A stretch of DNA of 64,000 nt from Deltaproteobacteria bacterium (GTDB lineage: Bacteria; Myxococcota_A; Polyangia; Nannocystales; Nannocystaceae), in NCBI GenBank assembly GCA_016709225.1, contig JADJEE010000012.1, positions 1,612,001 to 1,676,000 on the forward strand. The letters run 5' to 3'. The position numbers and the translations under genes were made by a program. Positions 17,430 to 26,334 of this stretch are shown in pieces; within the stretch, counting starts at the first letter, position 1, and each line of letters begins with the position of its first letter. The notes under the pieces were generated by a model that saw nothing but the letters and a program-made list of their open reading frames with translations, made no database searches and was not told the origin of the DNA.

Positions 17430-18095
17430 TCAGAAGCCGCAGCAGGCCATCGCGTAGGCGTCGAGGGCGTCGAATGTGTCGCAAACGTTGTCGGAGGGGC
17501 ACTCGGCGGTGAAGATGTCGCCGTCGAAGCACGTGCACGTCGGCCCGTCGCAGATCACGCGATGGTCGTAGTCGGGCCCCGAGCAGCCCCACTCGCAGGT
17601 GCCAGTCTCGCCGCCGCCGACGTAGCAGCTCTCGTCGCCGCCGCCGCAGACCTCGTCGGCCTTCTGCTGCGCGATCTCGCAGTCAGGGTTGCCGTTCATC
17701 AAGCTCGCGCAGTCGAGGGTGCCGAAGCAGGTGAACGCGTCGCACTGCGCCACCTGGCACTCGGCGGTCGACTCGGCGAGCTCTGCGATACAACCGGTGA
17801 CGCAGTCTTCGTACGGGCCGGCATCGATGCCACACGTGATGATCGCGGCACAGTAGGACTGACAGCCGGTGACCCAGTCGCCTGCACAGCCCGCGGGCAC
17901 CCCGGTGGTGTCGAGCGTCGTCATCGCGGTCGTCATCGTCGTGCTCGCCGTGGTCGTGGCGGTGGTGCCCATCGAGCCGCCGGAGTCCGAGCTCCCGCTG
18001 CCGCCACCGGTCTCGTCGGAGGGCACCGACGGGGCACACGCAATCCCACCGAGCACGAGCACCACACACCACCGCAAGCACGAGCGATCCGCCAT
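17430..18095 (-). CDS. Cys-rich lipoprotein with Thr-rich linker
   Basis: 221 residues from the ATG of MADRSCLRWCVVLVLGGIAC, a lipoprotein signal with lipobox GIAC. A Ser/Gly then Thr/Met-rich linker (TTATTTASTTMTTAMTTLDT) follows. The remaining about 150 residues contain some 20 cysteines in a regular pattern (GCQSYCAAIITC, CTCFDGDIFTAEC). No enzymatic motif was found. It stands in a row of four minus-strand secreted-protein genes, each with its own start and 90-150 bp spacing. Confidence 0.7.
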   Translation of the reverse strand: MADRSCLRWCVVLVLGGIACAPSVPSDETGGGSGSSDSGGSMGTTATTTASTTMTTAMTTLDTTGVPAGCAGDWVTGCQSYCAAIITCGIDAGPYEDCVTGCIAELAESTAECQVAQCDAFTCFGTLDCASLMNGNPDCEIAQQKADEVCGGGDESCYVGGGETGTCEWGCSGPDYDHRVICDGPTCTCFDGDIFTAECPSDNVCDTFDALDAYAMACCGF

Positions 18096-18227
18096 GATCC
18101 GGAAGTATGCGCCACCGCCGAGGGCCGGGCGAGAATCGGGGATGGTTCGCGTCCGCGCCGGCTGCTCCCCACGCCCGTCCTCTTGCGGGGTCGCGCAGAA
18201 CAACCGCCGCGGCGGTCGCAGGCGCGC

Positions 18228-19142
18228 TCACGCGCAGGCGGGACAACCATCGGGTTCGCCACAGTCGCCAGGGCAGTCGTTCGAGGTGTTGGGGGGCGCG
18301 CACGCGGTCTCGTGCGGATCACACTGTCCGTTGCCGCACAACGTCGCACAGCCGAGGAAGTCGCCGGCGCGCTCGCTGTCGAGCACGCTACCGTCGAAGC
18401 TGAAGTCCAGCAGCTCCAGGTGGCCGAACAGGCACGGCACCTGCTCGCCGCCGGTGTCCGGGAACACCATCTCCGCCGCGCGCAGCGTGCACCCGACGCC
18501 CTCCTCGTGGTGGCAGACGATGCTCGCGAGCGGCACGCCCTCGCTCACGAGCTGATTGCCGTCGACGGCGAGTCCATCGAGCGGCGCCACAGTGTCGCCA
18601 GCGGCGTACATCACCTCGTGGGTGTCGCTGCGAACCCAGAGGAACTCGTCGGCAGGCTCGCCGTCGGCGATCGTCGTGGCCCCGGCGCAGCCTCCGTAGA
18701 CGTCGATGAACGGCTGCATCGGCGCCTCATCGCTGCAGTCGCGCCAGCACGCAGCCCAGTCCTCGCCGGCGGTCGCGTCGCAGATGCCGTTGCCGCAGCA
18801 GATCCCACAGTCCGCCTCGCAGGAGCCGCAGCTCTCGTTGGCGGTGCACTGCCCGTCGCCGCAGACATCGGGGCAGACGTTGCAGTCGGACTCGCAGCTC
18901 GCGCAGCTCTCACCGAGATCACACGTGCCATCGCCACACGATGGCGCCGCGCTGGTGACGGTGGTCACCTCCGAGCCGCTGGGGTCGTCGCCGTCGTCGG
19001 CGACGCCGCTGCTGCCCGGGCTCGGATCGAGCGGGAACGTGGTCGACGTCGGTGAGTCGTCCTTGTCGACGCAGGCCAGTGGGATGAGGTGGGCGAGCGC
19101 GAGCATGGTCGCGCGAAGCGTGGGTGGAGCGAAGCGGGACAT
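18228..19142 (-). CDS. Lipoprotein with CGDGxC...ESCxxCxxDC repeats
   Basis: 304 residues. The signal MSRFAPPTLRATMLALAHLI leads to PLAC, a lipobox. After a Thr/Ser/Asp linker there are three Cys-rich repeats of the form CGDGTCDLGESCASCESDC. These repeats occur in surface proteins of myxobacteria and in some calcium-binding modules. Residues 130-260 form a non-repetitive domain (DEFLWVRSDTHEVMYAAGD) of unknown fold, and another short CGNGQCDPHETAC repeat closes the protein. Confidence 0.7.
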   Translation of the reverse strand: MSRFAPPTLRATMLALAHLIPLACVDKDDSPTSTTFPLDPSPGSSGVADDGDDPSGSEVTTVTSAAPSCGDGTCDLGESCASCESDCNVCPDVCGDGQCTANESCGSCEADCGICCGNGICDATAGEDWAACWRDCSDEAPMQPFIDVYGGCAGATTIADGEPADEFLWVRSDTHEVMYAAGDTVAPLDGLAVDGNQLVSEGVPLASIVCHHEEGVGCTLRAAEMVFPDTGGEQVPCLFGHLELLDFSFDGSVLDSERAGDFLGCATLCGNGQCDPHETACAPPNTSNDCPGDCGEPDGCPACA

Positions 19143-19247
19143 CGCGGGCCTTTCGGGGCGCGCGGTCCCCCGCGACCGCCCCCTCTGACCCGAGGTGACG
19201 CGACCCGGGATTTCGATCCCTTCGCCCGCGATCGGCCGCGGCCGACC

Positions 19248-21095
19248 TCAGGCCGGCGGGATGTCGACCTGGATCTCGGCGACGTTGTTGCTGTAGTCGC
19301 GCTCGTTGATGATCGGCGTGTCGGTCCCCACCGGTGGGTTGTTGAGCCGGATGCGTAGGGTGTAGGTCCCCGCCGGCACGTCGGTGATGTCGATCCACTG
19401 GCAATCGAGGTACGAACCGTAGATGTCGGCGAACCCGCGGCTAATGCCCTGGTTGCCGCAGTCGAAGTTGCCGCCTTGTTGCGGCCACGCCCACGACTCG
19501 AGATCGATCAGGCAAAACGCCTGCTTGTGTCCGGTCGCGACCAGGCCGGTGCCGTCGTCGAGCTCGTACGCCGCGTAGTTGTCGAAGTGGTAGTGCGCGT
19601 GGCAGCCGCTGTAGTGGAACAGGTCGGGGTGATTCGACGGCACACCCATGGCCATGTCGCGCGACCCGATGTTGGGCGTGCGGGTGTCGAAGCGCAGCAG
19701 TCGACGCAGGCCAGGGCCATTGACGCAGGCCTCCTGCACCGTGCAGCTGTTCTGGTTGACGAAGATCTCGTCGATCCAGGGGTTGAGCGCGTTCTCGTCG
19801 ACGAAGATGTCGGGAGCATCGCAACCCATCGCGCCGTTGCCGGGGTCGTCGGGGCTCGCCGGCGGGTTGTCGAAGTCGATGCCGGCGACCGACGACGCGC
19901 AGCGGTAGATGCCAGCGTTCACTGCTCCCTGCGAGCAGCACAGGAGGTCGTCGGCGCACGCCGCAGCGCCCATCGCCGGGTCGCATACCGAGCCCTCGCC
20001 GCCGTTGCAGAGGTTGTCGCCCTGGTGGGCGATGACCGCGACCGAGTCGATCGCGCCCTCGGTGATGCCGCTGCCGAGGTCGGTGGCGGTCACGCGCAGG
20101 CGCGAGCCGGCGACCATCGGCAACCCGCACGCGGCGTACTCGATCGGCGTCCAGGTGTTGCTGTTCGCGATCGACTCGCTGCTCTCGAGCTGTTCGAGCG
20201 TGTGATGGCGATAGCCGTCGGGCTCGGCGTCATCGGGTGTCAGCAGCTCGACCTTGAGCAGCGTGCCGGTCTCGGTGCCCGACTTGTAGAAGAAGCGCGA
20301 CAACTGCACCGTCGCCGACTCGGCGCCGGTGAGGTCGAAGGCCGGCGAGGTCAGGGTCGTGCTGCCTCCCGACACGTCGGCTTGATCGACAATCGCATCG
20401 GGGTTCTGGCCCGTGAAGTAGCAGCTGTTGCCGCCGGCACACATCTCCGGCTGCGCCACGTCGGCAAAGCGCATGGTGCCGACCGGCTCGCCGCGCATCC
20501 ACGCGCCGCTGGTGGCGGTGCCCTCGACATCCCAGCCGAGATCGTCGTCGAACGGATCCTCGAACACCGTGTGCGTGTGACCGTCGCCCGCGGTGGTGAA
20601 GGTCCAGGTCGCGCTCTTGTCCGAGTGGCTGGTGTCGGGGAAGTCGGGGTGGATCGCCTGCACCTGCCACGCGTACGTCTGCTCGTAGTTGAGCGTGAGC
20701 GGGCCGATGCACGGACCCTCGTACCCCGGCTGATCACCGAGGCGACCCTGCGTGAGCTCGATGTCGTCGACGAAGACGCGGTAGCGCACCGGGTCGCCGT
20801 CGGGATCTTCGACCAGCTCCCAGCACAGCTCGGTCTCGATCGCGACCTCGGTCGCGCCGTCGGCGGGCGACACCAGGTTCGGCGTCGGCGGAGGCGCGCC
20901 CGGATCTCCGGTTGTGGTGCCGGTGTCGACGCCACTGGTGCTGGTGGTCGGATCGACCGTCGTCGACGCCGTGGTCGTCGAGGGATCGCTGGTGCTGCCA
21001 CCACCGGTGCTGTCGCCGGCGACACCGCCACCGCCATCGCTACACGCGAGCAGTGGGAGGCAGGCGACCAGCGGGGCGAGGACGGCAATGCGCAT
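19248..21095 (-). CDS. Lysyl-oxidase-like lipoprotein
   Basis: 615 residues. The signal MRIAVLAPLVACLPLLAC is followed by a Ser/Thr-rich linker. Residues about 70-165 look like a fibronectin-III-type module (SPADGATEVAIETELCWELV). The C-terminal about 200 residues resemble lysyl oxidase: HYSGCHAHYHFDNYAAYEL (about 494-512) corresponds to the copper-binding WxxHxCHxHYH block, with three histidines at 499, 501 and 503. Downstream LDCQWIDITDVPAGTYTLRI matches the family's QWIDITDVxPGxY segment. Lysyl oxidases deaminate lysine side chains with copper and a lysine-tyrosine quinone. The enzyme would act outside the cell on unknown protein substrates. Confidence 0.75.
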   Translation of the reverse strand: MRIAVLAPLVACLPLLACSDGGGGVAGDSTGGGSTSDPSTTTASTTVDPTTSTSGVDTGTTTGDPGAPPPTPNLVSPADGATEVAIETELCWELVEDPDGDPVRYRVFVDDIELTQGRLGDQPGYEGPCIGPLTLNYEQTYAWQVQAIHPDFPDTSHSDKSATWTFTTAGDGHTHTVFEDPFDDDLGWDVEGTATSGAWMRGEPVGTMRFADVAQPEMCAGGNSCYFTGQNPDAIVDQADVSGGSTTLTSPAFDLTGAESATVQLSRFFYKSGTETGTLLKVELLTPDDAEPDGYRHHTLEQLESSESIANSNTWTPIEYAACGLPMVAGSRLRVTATDLGSGITEGAIDSVAVIAHQGDNLCNGGEGSVCDPAMGAAACADDLLCCSQGAVNAGIYRCASSVAGIDFDNPPASPDDPGNGAMGCDAPDIFVDENALNPWIDEIFVNQNSCTVQEACVNGPGLRRLLRFDTRTPNIGSRDMAMGVPSNHPDLFHYSGCHAHYHFDNYAAYELDDGTGLVATGHKQAFCLIDLESWAWPQQGGNFDCGNQGISRGFADIYGSYLDCQWIDITDVPAGTYTLRIRLNNPPVGTDTPIINERDYSNNVAEIQVDIPPA

Positions 21096-21143
21096 GACGC
21101 TGGATGGTACGCCGCGGCGCCACCTTCGGTCAGCCCGCCGTGC

Positions 21144-22292
21144 TCACGAAACCTCGATCTCGAGGCCAGAATCTCGCAATCGCGCCAGCAGCGGCTCGTG
21201 CAGCGCGCTCGCGGGTGTGAGCACGCCCCCCCGATGCGGCAGTCGATCGCGCGCCTCGACGAGCACGCGCGCCGACTCGACCAACATCACGGCCGTGAGG
21301 CCGTAGCCGGGATCGCGACCGCTCACGGTCGTGCGCACGGTCCGCCCCGAGGCGCCGCGACCGACGAAGGTCGCGGTGAACTTGCTCTTCGCGCGCTCCG
21401 ACTCGCTGGGCCCGTCGCCGCTGGGGATCTTCGACAGCAACCACCGCCGTGTGGGCCCCAGCTGCGACAACAACGCGATGCCGGCGACACCACCGAGCAA
21501 CGAGGCCGTGCGCGCGAGCGTCTTGGTCTGCAGCCAGTGGCGATACTGCACGTCGGGCCCGACGTCGGCGCAGAACCGGAGGCTCCGCTTCACCACCAGC
21601 GGATCGACCGACGGGAACGGCACCACCCACTGCTCCACCGCGGGCTCGAAGTGCGGCCGCATCGGCTTGCGTGGGCCGGCGCCGGTGCGTTCGCCCTTGG
21701 GCGCAGCGGGCTTGGCGTGGCGCAGCTGCGACAGCGCGTGGATCAGCGAGGCCCACGTGCCACCCGAAGGCGCGCCAGTGATGCGCACGTAGCCGTCGAT
21801 CTCCGCCGAGCGCTCGTCGGCCAGCGCTCGTGCGGTGACCCAGGCGCCCAGATCGTGCGGGATGCTGTCGAAGCCGCAGCACGACACCACCAGCACCCCC
21901 GCCGCGACCGCGCGCTCGTGGTGCTTCGCGATGTTGCGCTGCCAGAAGGCGGGCTCGCCGGTGATGTCGACGTAGTCGCAGCCGTGCTCGACGCACGCGG
22001 CCACCAGCCCATCGCCGTAGCGATCGTAGGGCCCCACGGTGGTCGCGACCACCCGGCTGCGCGTGGTCAGCTCGCGCAGCGAGTCGGCGTCGTCGCTGCG
22101 TGCCGTCAACAACGGCAGCTCGGCGGGTGCCCCGTGGCCGGCGACCAGCTCGTCGCGCAGCTCCGCGAGCTTGCCGGCATCACGGCCGGCCAGGCCCCAG
22201 CGCAGCTTCGCGCCGCGGCGCGCCAGCTCGATCGCCGCCAATCGACCGGTGAAACCGGTTGCTCCGAACAACACCACGTCGAGCTCTCGCAT
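21144..22292 (-). CDS. Saccharopine-dehydrogenase-like / trans-acting enoyl reductase family protein
   Basis: 382 residues from the ATG of MRELDVVLFGATGFTGRLAA, an N-terminal Rossmann motif (GATGFTG). VVATTVGPYDRYGDGLVAAC, HGCDYVDITGEPAF and SCCGFDSIPHDLGAW are signature segments of the saccharopine-dehydrogenase-like family that includes mycobacterial trans-acting enoyl reductases. In mycobacteria these assist polyketide synthases in lipid synthesis; here no polyketide synthase is nearby, so a general NAD(P)-dependent reductase is the safe call. It is divergent from the potassium channel gene with 67 bp between the starts. Confidence 0.8.
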   Translation of the reverse strand: MRELDVVLFGATGFTGRLAAIELARRGAKLRWGLAGRDAGKLAELRDELVAGHGAPAELPLLTARSDDADSLRELTTRSRVVATTVGPYDRYGDGLVAACVEHGCDYVDITGEPAFWQRNIAKHHERAVAAGVLVVSCCGFDSIPHDLGAWVTARALADERSAEIDGYVRITGAPSGGTWASLIHALSQLRHAKPAAPKGERTGAGPRKPMRPHFEPAVEQWVVPFPSVDPLVVKRSLRFCADVGPDVQYRHWLQTKTLARTASLLGGVAGIALLSQLGPTRRWLLSKIPSGDGPSESERAKSKFTATFVGRGASGRTVRTTVSGRDPGYGLTAVMLVESARVLVEARDRLPHRGGVLTPASALHEPLLARLRDSGLEIEVS

Positions 22293-22359
22293 CGTGACGC
22301 GGAGGCTACCACTTCGGTCGGCTTGCGAGCCCGCAGGCGGCGCGCGACCATCCGCGGCG

Positions 22360-23244
22360 ATGGCCGAGCCGATCCGTCGCAACCCCGCCGACGCGGTGCG
22401 CCTGGGCACGCGCGCGCGCCCGCCGTCGGATCTCTACTACGACCTCATGCGGCGCCCGTGGCGATGGCTGATCGCATTTCTCGCCGCGGTGTTCGTGCTC
22501 GCGAACCTCTCGTTCGCGCTGCTCTACTCGCTGCAGCCCGACGGCTTCCACGGCAGCGATCACATCGGCTTCCGCGAGGGCTTCGACTTCAGCGTGCAGA
22601 CCTTCGCGACCATCGGCTACGGCGCGCTCTCGCCCAAGACCCTCTACACCAACCTGCTCGTCACCACCGAGGCGCTCGCCGGCATCATCTACAGCGCCAT
22701 CGCCACCGGCCTGGTGTTCTCGAAGTTCTCGCGCCCGAGCGCCCGCGTGCTCTTCAGCGAGCCGATGGTCGTGACCCGCCGCAACGGCCGCCCCTACCTG
22801 CAGTTCCGCCTCGCCAACGCCCGCGGCAACGAGCTCGTCGAGGCCTCGCTACGGGTCACCATGCTCAAGACCGAGACCACCACCGAGGGCCACGCCATGC
22901 GTCGGCTCTACGAGATGAAGCTCGATCGCGCCATGACGCCGCTGTTCACCCTCAGCTGGCTCGTCATGCACGAGATCGACGAGCACAGCCCCATGTTCGG
23001 CGAAGACGCCGCCTCGCTCCAAGCCGACGAGGCGCTCTTCATCGTGACCCTCACCGGGATCGACAGCACCTTTGCCCAGACGGTCCACGCCCGCCGCTTC
23101 TACGAGTTCCACGACATCCGCTGGGACCACCACTTCGTCGACATCATCACGCCGCATCCCTCGGGACAGCTGCAGATGGACCTCGGCAAGTTCCACCACA
23201 TCGTGCCGGATGCGAGTGAAGCCTCGGTGAACGCGGACGAGTGA
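22360..23244 (+). CDS. Inward-rectifier potassium channel (KirBac type)
   Basis: 294 residues from the ATG at 22360. Two transmembrane helices (about 36-57 and 96-118) flank a pore helix and the selectivity filter TIGYG (84-88). The cytoplasmic C-terminal domain has the Kir immunoglobulin-like segments PYLQFRLANARGNEL, ASLRVTMLKTE, and FTLSWLVMHEIDEHSP. KirBac channels pass K+ and are gated by lipids and ligands bound to the cytoplasmic domain. The length is typical (KirBac1.1 is about 333). All pore elements are present, so the channel is predicted functional. Confidence 0.9.
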   Translation: MAEPIRRNPADAVRLGTRARPPSDLYYDLMRRPWRWLIAFLAAVFVLANLSFALLYSLQPDGFHGSDHIGFREGFDFSVQTFATIGYGALSPKTLYTNLLVTTEALAGIIYSAIATGLVFSKFSRPSARVLFSEPMVVTRRNGRPYLQFRLANARGNELVEASLRVTMLKTETTTEGHAMRRLYEMKLDRAMTPLFTLSWLVMHEIDEHSPMFGEDAASLQADEALFIVTLTGIDSTFAQTVHARRFYEFHDIRWDHHFVDIITPHPSGQLQMDLGKFHHIVPDASEASVNADE

Positions 23245-23732
23245 GCGCCTCGCGGAGGGCGCGGCCTCAACTCGCAGCGTTCGCGGCGGCCGGCGCGGAC
23301 TCGGCTTGCACGGGTTGCACCTCGTCGCCGAAGCGAGTCCGGTTGGGCACACTACCGGCCGGCGGCACGTGGGCGCCGGCGACGACGATCGCCGCAGCAC
23401 CGACATACGCGGCGGTGCCGACGGTGGCGCCATCGCCGATGCGAGCGGCGTGGTTGATGCCGGCACACGGCTGCAGCAACGGCTCGCTCGGCGTGCAGCT
23501 CACCACGCAAGACTGCGCGCAGCTGTCGTTCCTGTTCCAGGGCGGACCGAGCCCGCTGCCGCTGACGATCAGCGGCGACTGTCCGTGCGAGGTGGTCAAC
23601 CCCTCGGGCACGCCGCCGGTCACCTACTCGGCGCGTTTCAAGCCACCCGCGCGCGGCAGCTGCACGTACGACTGGATCCTGCAGAACAGCCAGCCGACCT
23701 GCAAGATCAAGATCATCGTCTCGAAGTCGTAG
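23241..23732 (+). CDS. Hypothetical Cys-containing protein
   Basis: Up to 163 residues from a GTG overlapping the KirBac stop. The first 75 residues are Ala/Pro-rich and read poorly as protein, and an antisense frame there looks better. The last about 85 residues look real, with beta-strand-like segments and six cysteines (TTQDCAQLSFLFQGG, TISGDCPCEVV, PARGSCTYDWILQ). ATGs near 23439 and 23457 are alternative starts. No family or signal peptide was recognised. Confidence 0.4.
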   Translation: MSASRRARPQLAAFAAAGADSACTGCTSSPKRVRLGTLPAGGTWAPATTIAAAPTYAAVPTVAPSPMRAAWLMPAHGCSNGSLGVQLTTQDCAQLSFLFQGGPSPLPLTISGDCPCEVVNPSGTPPVTYSARFKPPARGSCTYDWILQNSQPTCKIKIIVSKS

Positions 23733-23788
23733 CAGCGCGCGGCCTCGCGCCCGCCTGTCACACGCGCGGCGCTCGTCCTCCACCGGGC

Positions 23789-25138
23789 ATGCCACCCCGA
23801 TCTGCGCTCGCGCTGCTCGCCATCTTCGCCGTCGCCACGCCCGCGTCCGCTCGCGTCTCGCCATCGGTGGGCGCCGCGGGTCAGCGGCCGACCCCGACCG
23901 CCGCAGACGCGCATCCGACCGCGGGCAAGACACCGCAGCCGCAGCTCAAGCCGGCGAAGTACCGGCTGGCGATCCAGTTCGTGCGCACGGCCGACGACGA
24001 CGGCGGCCGACCGAGCACGCTCACCCGCGCGAAGGCACAGGCGGCGATCGACGCCGCGAACGTCATCTATCGCCGCAACGGCGGTGACGTGTCGTTCGTG
24101 ATGCACGCGGACTCGAACTTCGACGCGCCCCCTGTGCGCAGCACTGCGCTCAACCGCGACTGCATCTTCGCGCCGGGGCAGACGATCGCGACCATCGAGG
24201 CGAACACCGATCGCAGCGTCGATCCGCAGACGCTGTGCGACTCGACGACGCCGGCCAACGCGCGCTCGGCCTACGGGCTCGAGCGATCGGATCGCATCGT
24301 CGTGTTCTCGCGCGGGGGCAACTTCAAGCTCGCGTGGGACGGCGACGCGGGCCACTGGTCGGTGAGTCGCCCGACCGGCGGGGAATCGTGGGGGACGCGG
24401 TCGTTCGTGCGCATGCCCAGCACGTTCGACGGCAGCTCGTTGCTGGCCCATGAGCTCGGCCACTACCTCCACAACCCGCACACGTTCGATGGCGGTCCGT
24501 CGGTCACGACCGCCGCCGAGGCGAAGGCGGCCATGGAAGCGTGGGTCGCCGATCACCCGGGCGATCATCCGAGCGCGGTGTTCGACGGCGACGCACGCAG
24601 CGACTATCCCGTCGACGACACCCCACCCGACCCCCGCGGCTCGCTGCTCATCGACGTACATGGCGGCGACAAGTGCGACCCCGACCACGGGAGCGTGACG
24701 ATCGGCGTCGTGGTCCGCGGTGCGCGGCAGAACGTCACGCTCACGCCCGACCGCTCCAACGTGATGAGCTACTTCAAGGGCTGCCCGTTCCCGCAGCACT
24801 TCAGCAGCGCGCAGTACGAGAACATCCACGCCGCGCTCGCCGGCAACCGACGCGACCTGCTCGCCAGTGACGGCGGTTGCTACTCGCGCGGCAGCGATGG
24901 TCCGATCGTGACGAGCGACGACGGGCTGGTCGCGACCATCCGGCGCATCGCCGCCTGCAAGCTGCTCGAGCGCAAACCGATGCCGTGGGAGGAAGTGATG
25001 GGCACCATCTACAGCCAGCCCGGCGATCTGAAGGCGGGGTTCCGCAAGGTCGGGATCGCGACTGGTGCGATCGGTGTGCACGTCGCGCGCGAGAAGGCTC
25101 TGCTCGAAGCGTTGCGGACCCCACCGGTCGACGACTGA
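23789..25138 (+). CDS. Secreted metzincin-type zinc metalloprotease
   Basis: 449 residues. MPPRSALALLAIFAVATPASA is a classical signal peptide. The zinc motif HELGHYLHNPH (221-231) is a full HExxHxxxxxH metzincin signature. SNVMSYF at about 323-329 is the matching Met-turn. The spacing between the two and several cysteines suggest a pappalysin (M43)-like fold, although the subfamily is uncertain. The protease would act outside the cytoplasm, as expected for a predatory or scavenging bacterium. The start was chosen at the signal peptide; the open frame runs 160 codons further upstream without similarity. Confidence 0.8.
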   Translation: MPPRSALALLAIFAVATPASARVSPSVGAAGQRPTPTAADAHPTAGKTPQPQLKPAKYRLAIQFVRTADDDGGRPSTLTRAKAQAAIDAANVIYRRNGGDVSFVMHADSNFDAPPVRSTALNRDCIFAPGQTIATIEANTDRSVDPQTLCDSTTPANARSAYGLERSDRIVVFSRGGNFKLAWDGDAGHWSVSRPTGGESWGTRSFVRMPSTFDGSSLLAHELGHYLHNPHTFDGGPSVTTAAEAKAAMEAWVADHPGDHPSAVFDGDARSDYPVDDTPPDPRGSLLIDVHGGDKCDPDHGSVTIGVVVRGARQNVTLTPDRSNVMSYFKGCPFPQHFSSAQYENIHAALAGNRRDLLASDGGCYSRGSDGPIVTSDDGLVATIRRIAACKLLERKPMPWEEVMGTIYSQPGDLKAGFRKVGIATGAIGVHVAREKALLEALRTPPVDD

Positions 25139-25231
25139 GCTCGCAAAGCCTGCGCGCGCGGCTGCGTCGGTGATCGAGGGTCGGCACTGCTACCGGCGCT
25201 TCGCGGTCGGTGCTCGCCGGACGGTGGCGAT

Positions 25232-25630
25232 GTGCCGGCCGCACCAGATCGAGATGGGCCGCTGCTGCGCGTCGGGACGTGGCGCGGTGTCGTGCACGTG
25301 TCGGTCTCGTCGCTGTCGCACCTGCTCGACCTGCTCGCAAAGCCCGAGACCCTCGCGGGTGTGGAGCGCATCGTCACGAACCTGCCCGGGCTCTCCCGTG
25401 CCCTGCTCGCGCTGCCCACCAGCGACCGCACGCTCGGATTCCTCACCGGCGCGAGCGCGGCGATCGAACGCGTCGCTGCGCGCGGCAGCACCAACCCACT
25501 GGGCCTGTTCGGTGCGCTGCGAGCCCTTCGCGATCCAAAGGTGCAGGCGGTCGTCGGCTTCGCAGCCGCGGTCGCCCACGAGGTCGGCGAGGAGCTCGAG
25601 AAGCCGCAGCAGCTCCCACCGGCGCGGTGA
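25232..25630 (+). CDS. DUF1641-like small protein
   Basis: 132 residues from a GTG. The C-terminal half (LPGLSRALLALPTSDRTLGF, NPLGLFGALRALRDPKVQAV) resembles the conserved helical repeat of DUF1641 proteins, which are often found near formate dehydrogenase or FAD-linked genes. There is none here. The N-terminal 20 residues are weak and the real start may be downstream. The assignment is from memory of the family's GLFGLLRALRDPxVQ block. Confidence 0.5.
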   Translation: MPAAPDRDGPLLRVGTWRGVVHVSVSSLSHLLDLLAKPETLAGVERIVTNLPGLSRALLALPTSDRTLGFLTGASAAIERVAARGSTNPLGLFGALRALRDPKVQAVVGFAAAVAHEVGEELEKPQQLPPAR

Positions 25631-25657
25631 CATCGAACCGGCCGCGAGAGATCGGGC

Positions 25658-26317
25658 TCAGCGCCGCGCGGCGAAGTGCCCGGTCTTGGTCCACACCTGC
25701 GCCCCGGCTGCGGATCGCACCCGCGCCGGTGGAGCCGCACGGCGCCACCATGCGGGTGCGCGTAGCTCGACGCCCGCGGCCTCGAGCGTGCCCTCGCACA
25801 GCAGCAGCTCCCAGCCAGCGCCGGTGCCTGCGGGTAGCTCGCCCTCGAATCCGACCGGCAGCTCGAGCAACGCGACCGCTTCGGCGCCATGCGCATGCAG
25901 CTCGCAGCGACGCATGCCCGACGGCAACGTCACCCACGCGCGCTGCTGCGGACGCACGACCACGCTGCGCGTGTCGTCGCCGGCGAACTGTCGCAGCTTG
26001 ACGAAGATCGTGCAGCCCAACGCGGCCGATGGCGCGTGGCGACTGCCTGGTGGGTTGCGCACGTAGGTGCCGGCCTCGTACTGCCCGTGCTCGTCGTCGA
26101 AGCGCCCCGCGAGCACCAAGAACTCCTCGCCGCCGCCGTGCTCGTGCGCGGGGAAGCTGCAGCCTCGTGCGTAGCGAACCACGCTGGTGGCACGCGCGAC
26201 CTCGTCGCCGTCGCGTTCGAGCATGCGTCGTTCGACCCCTGCCGCGGGCGCCGGCACCCACGGCAGGGTCGCGATGGCGATGATGGCGTCGCGCTCGAGG
26301 TCGGCGTGGATCTCCAT
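25658..26317 (-). CDS. Cupin-domain protein (ChrR-like anti-sigma cupin type)
   Basis: 219 residues from ATG (MEIHADLERD). Two cupin halves are visible. The first has YARGCSFPAHEHGGGEEFLV and a GTYVRNPPGSRHAP loop, matching the HxHxxxExxxxxG ... GxxxxxPxxxxH cupin pattern with a complete metal site. The second half (ELHAHGAEAVALLELPV, then GWELLLCEGTLEAAG) is degenerate. ChrR-type cupins bind zinc and respond to singlet oxygen or electrophiles. It is the last gene of the GST-SDR-cupin operon, starting 17 bp after the SDR stop, so a role in handling electrophiles is suggested. Confidence 0.75.
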   Translation of the reverse strand: MEIHADLERDAIIAIATLPWVPAPAAGVERRMLERDGDEVARATSVVRYARGCSFPAHEHGGGEEFLVLAGRFDDEHGQYEAGTYVRNPPGSRHAPSAALGCTIFVKLRQFAGDDTRSVVVRPQQRAWVTLPSGMRRCELHAHGAEAVALLELPVGFEGELPAGTGAGWELLLCEGTLEAAGVELRAPAWWRRAAPPARVRSAAGAQVWTKTGHFAARR

Positions 26318-26334
26318 GGGTCGTGCTCCGAGGG

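Noticed and set aside
16374..19055. Long plus-strand open frame opposite the vWA and Cys-rich lipoproteins
   Set aside because: No domain, Arg/His-rich composition and no start context. The minus strand has signal peptides and ordered cysteines.
19476..23219. A very long plus-strand open frame opposite the lysyl-oxidase, reductase and KirBac region
   Set aside because: It is antisense to genes with clear motifs, its product is Arg/Ala/Val-rich without any domain, and high GC content alone opens such frames.
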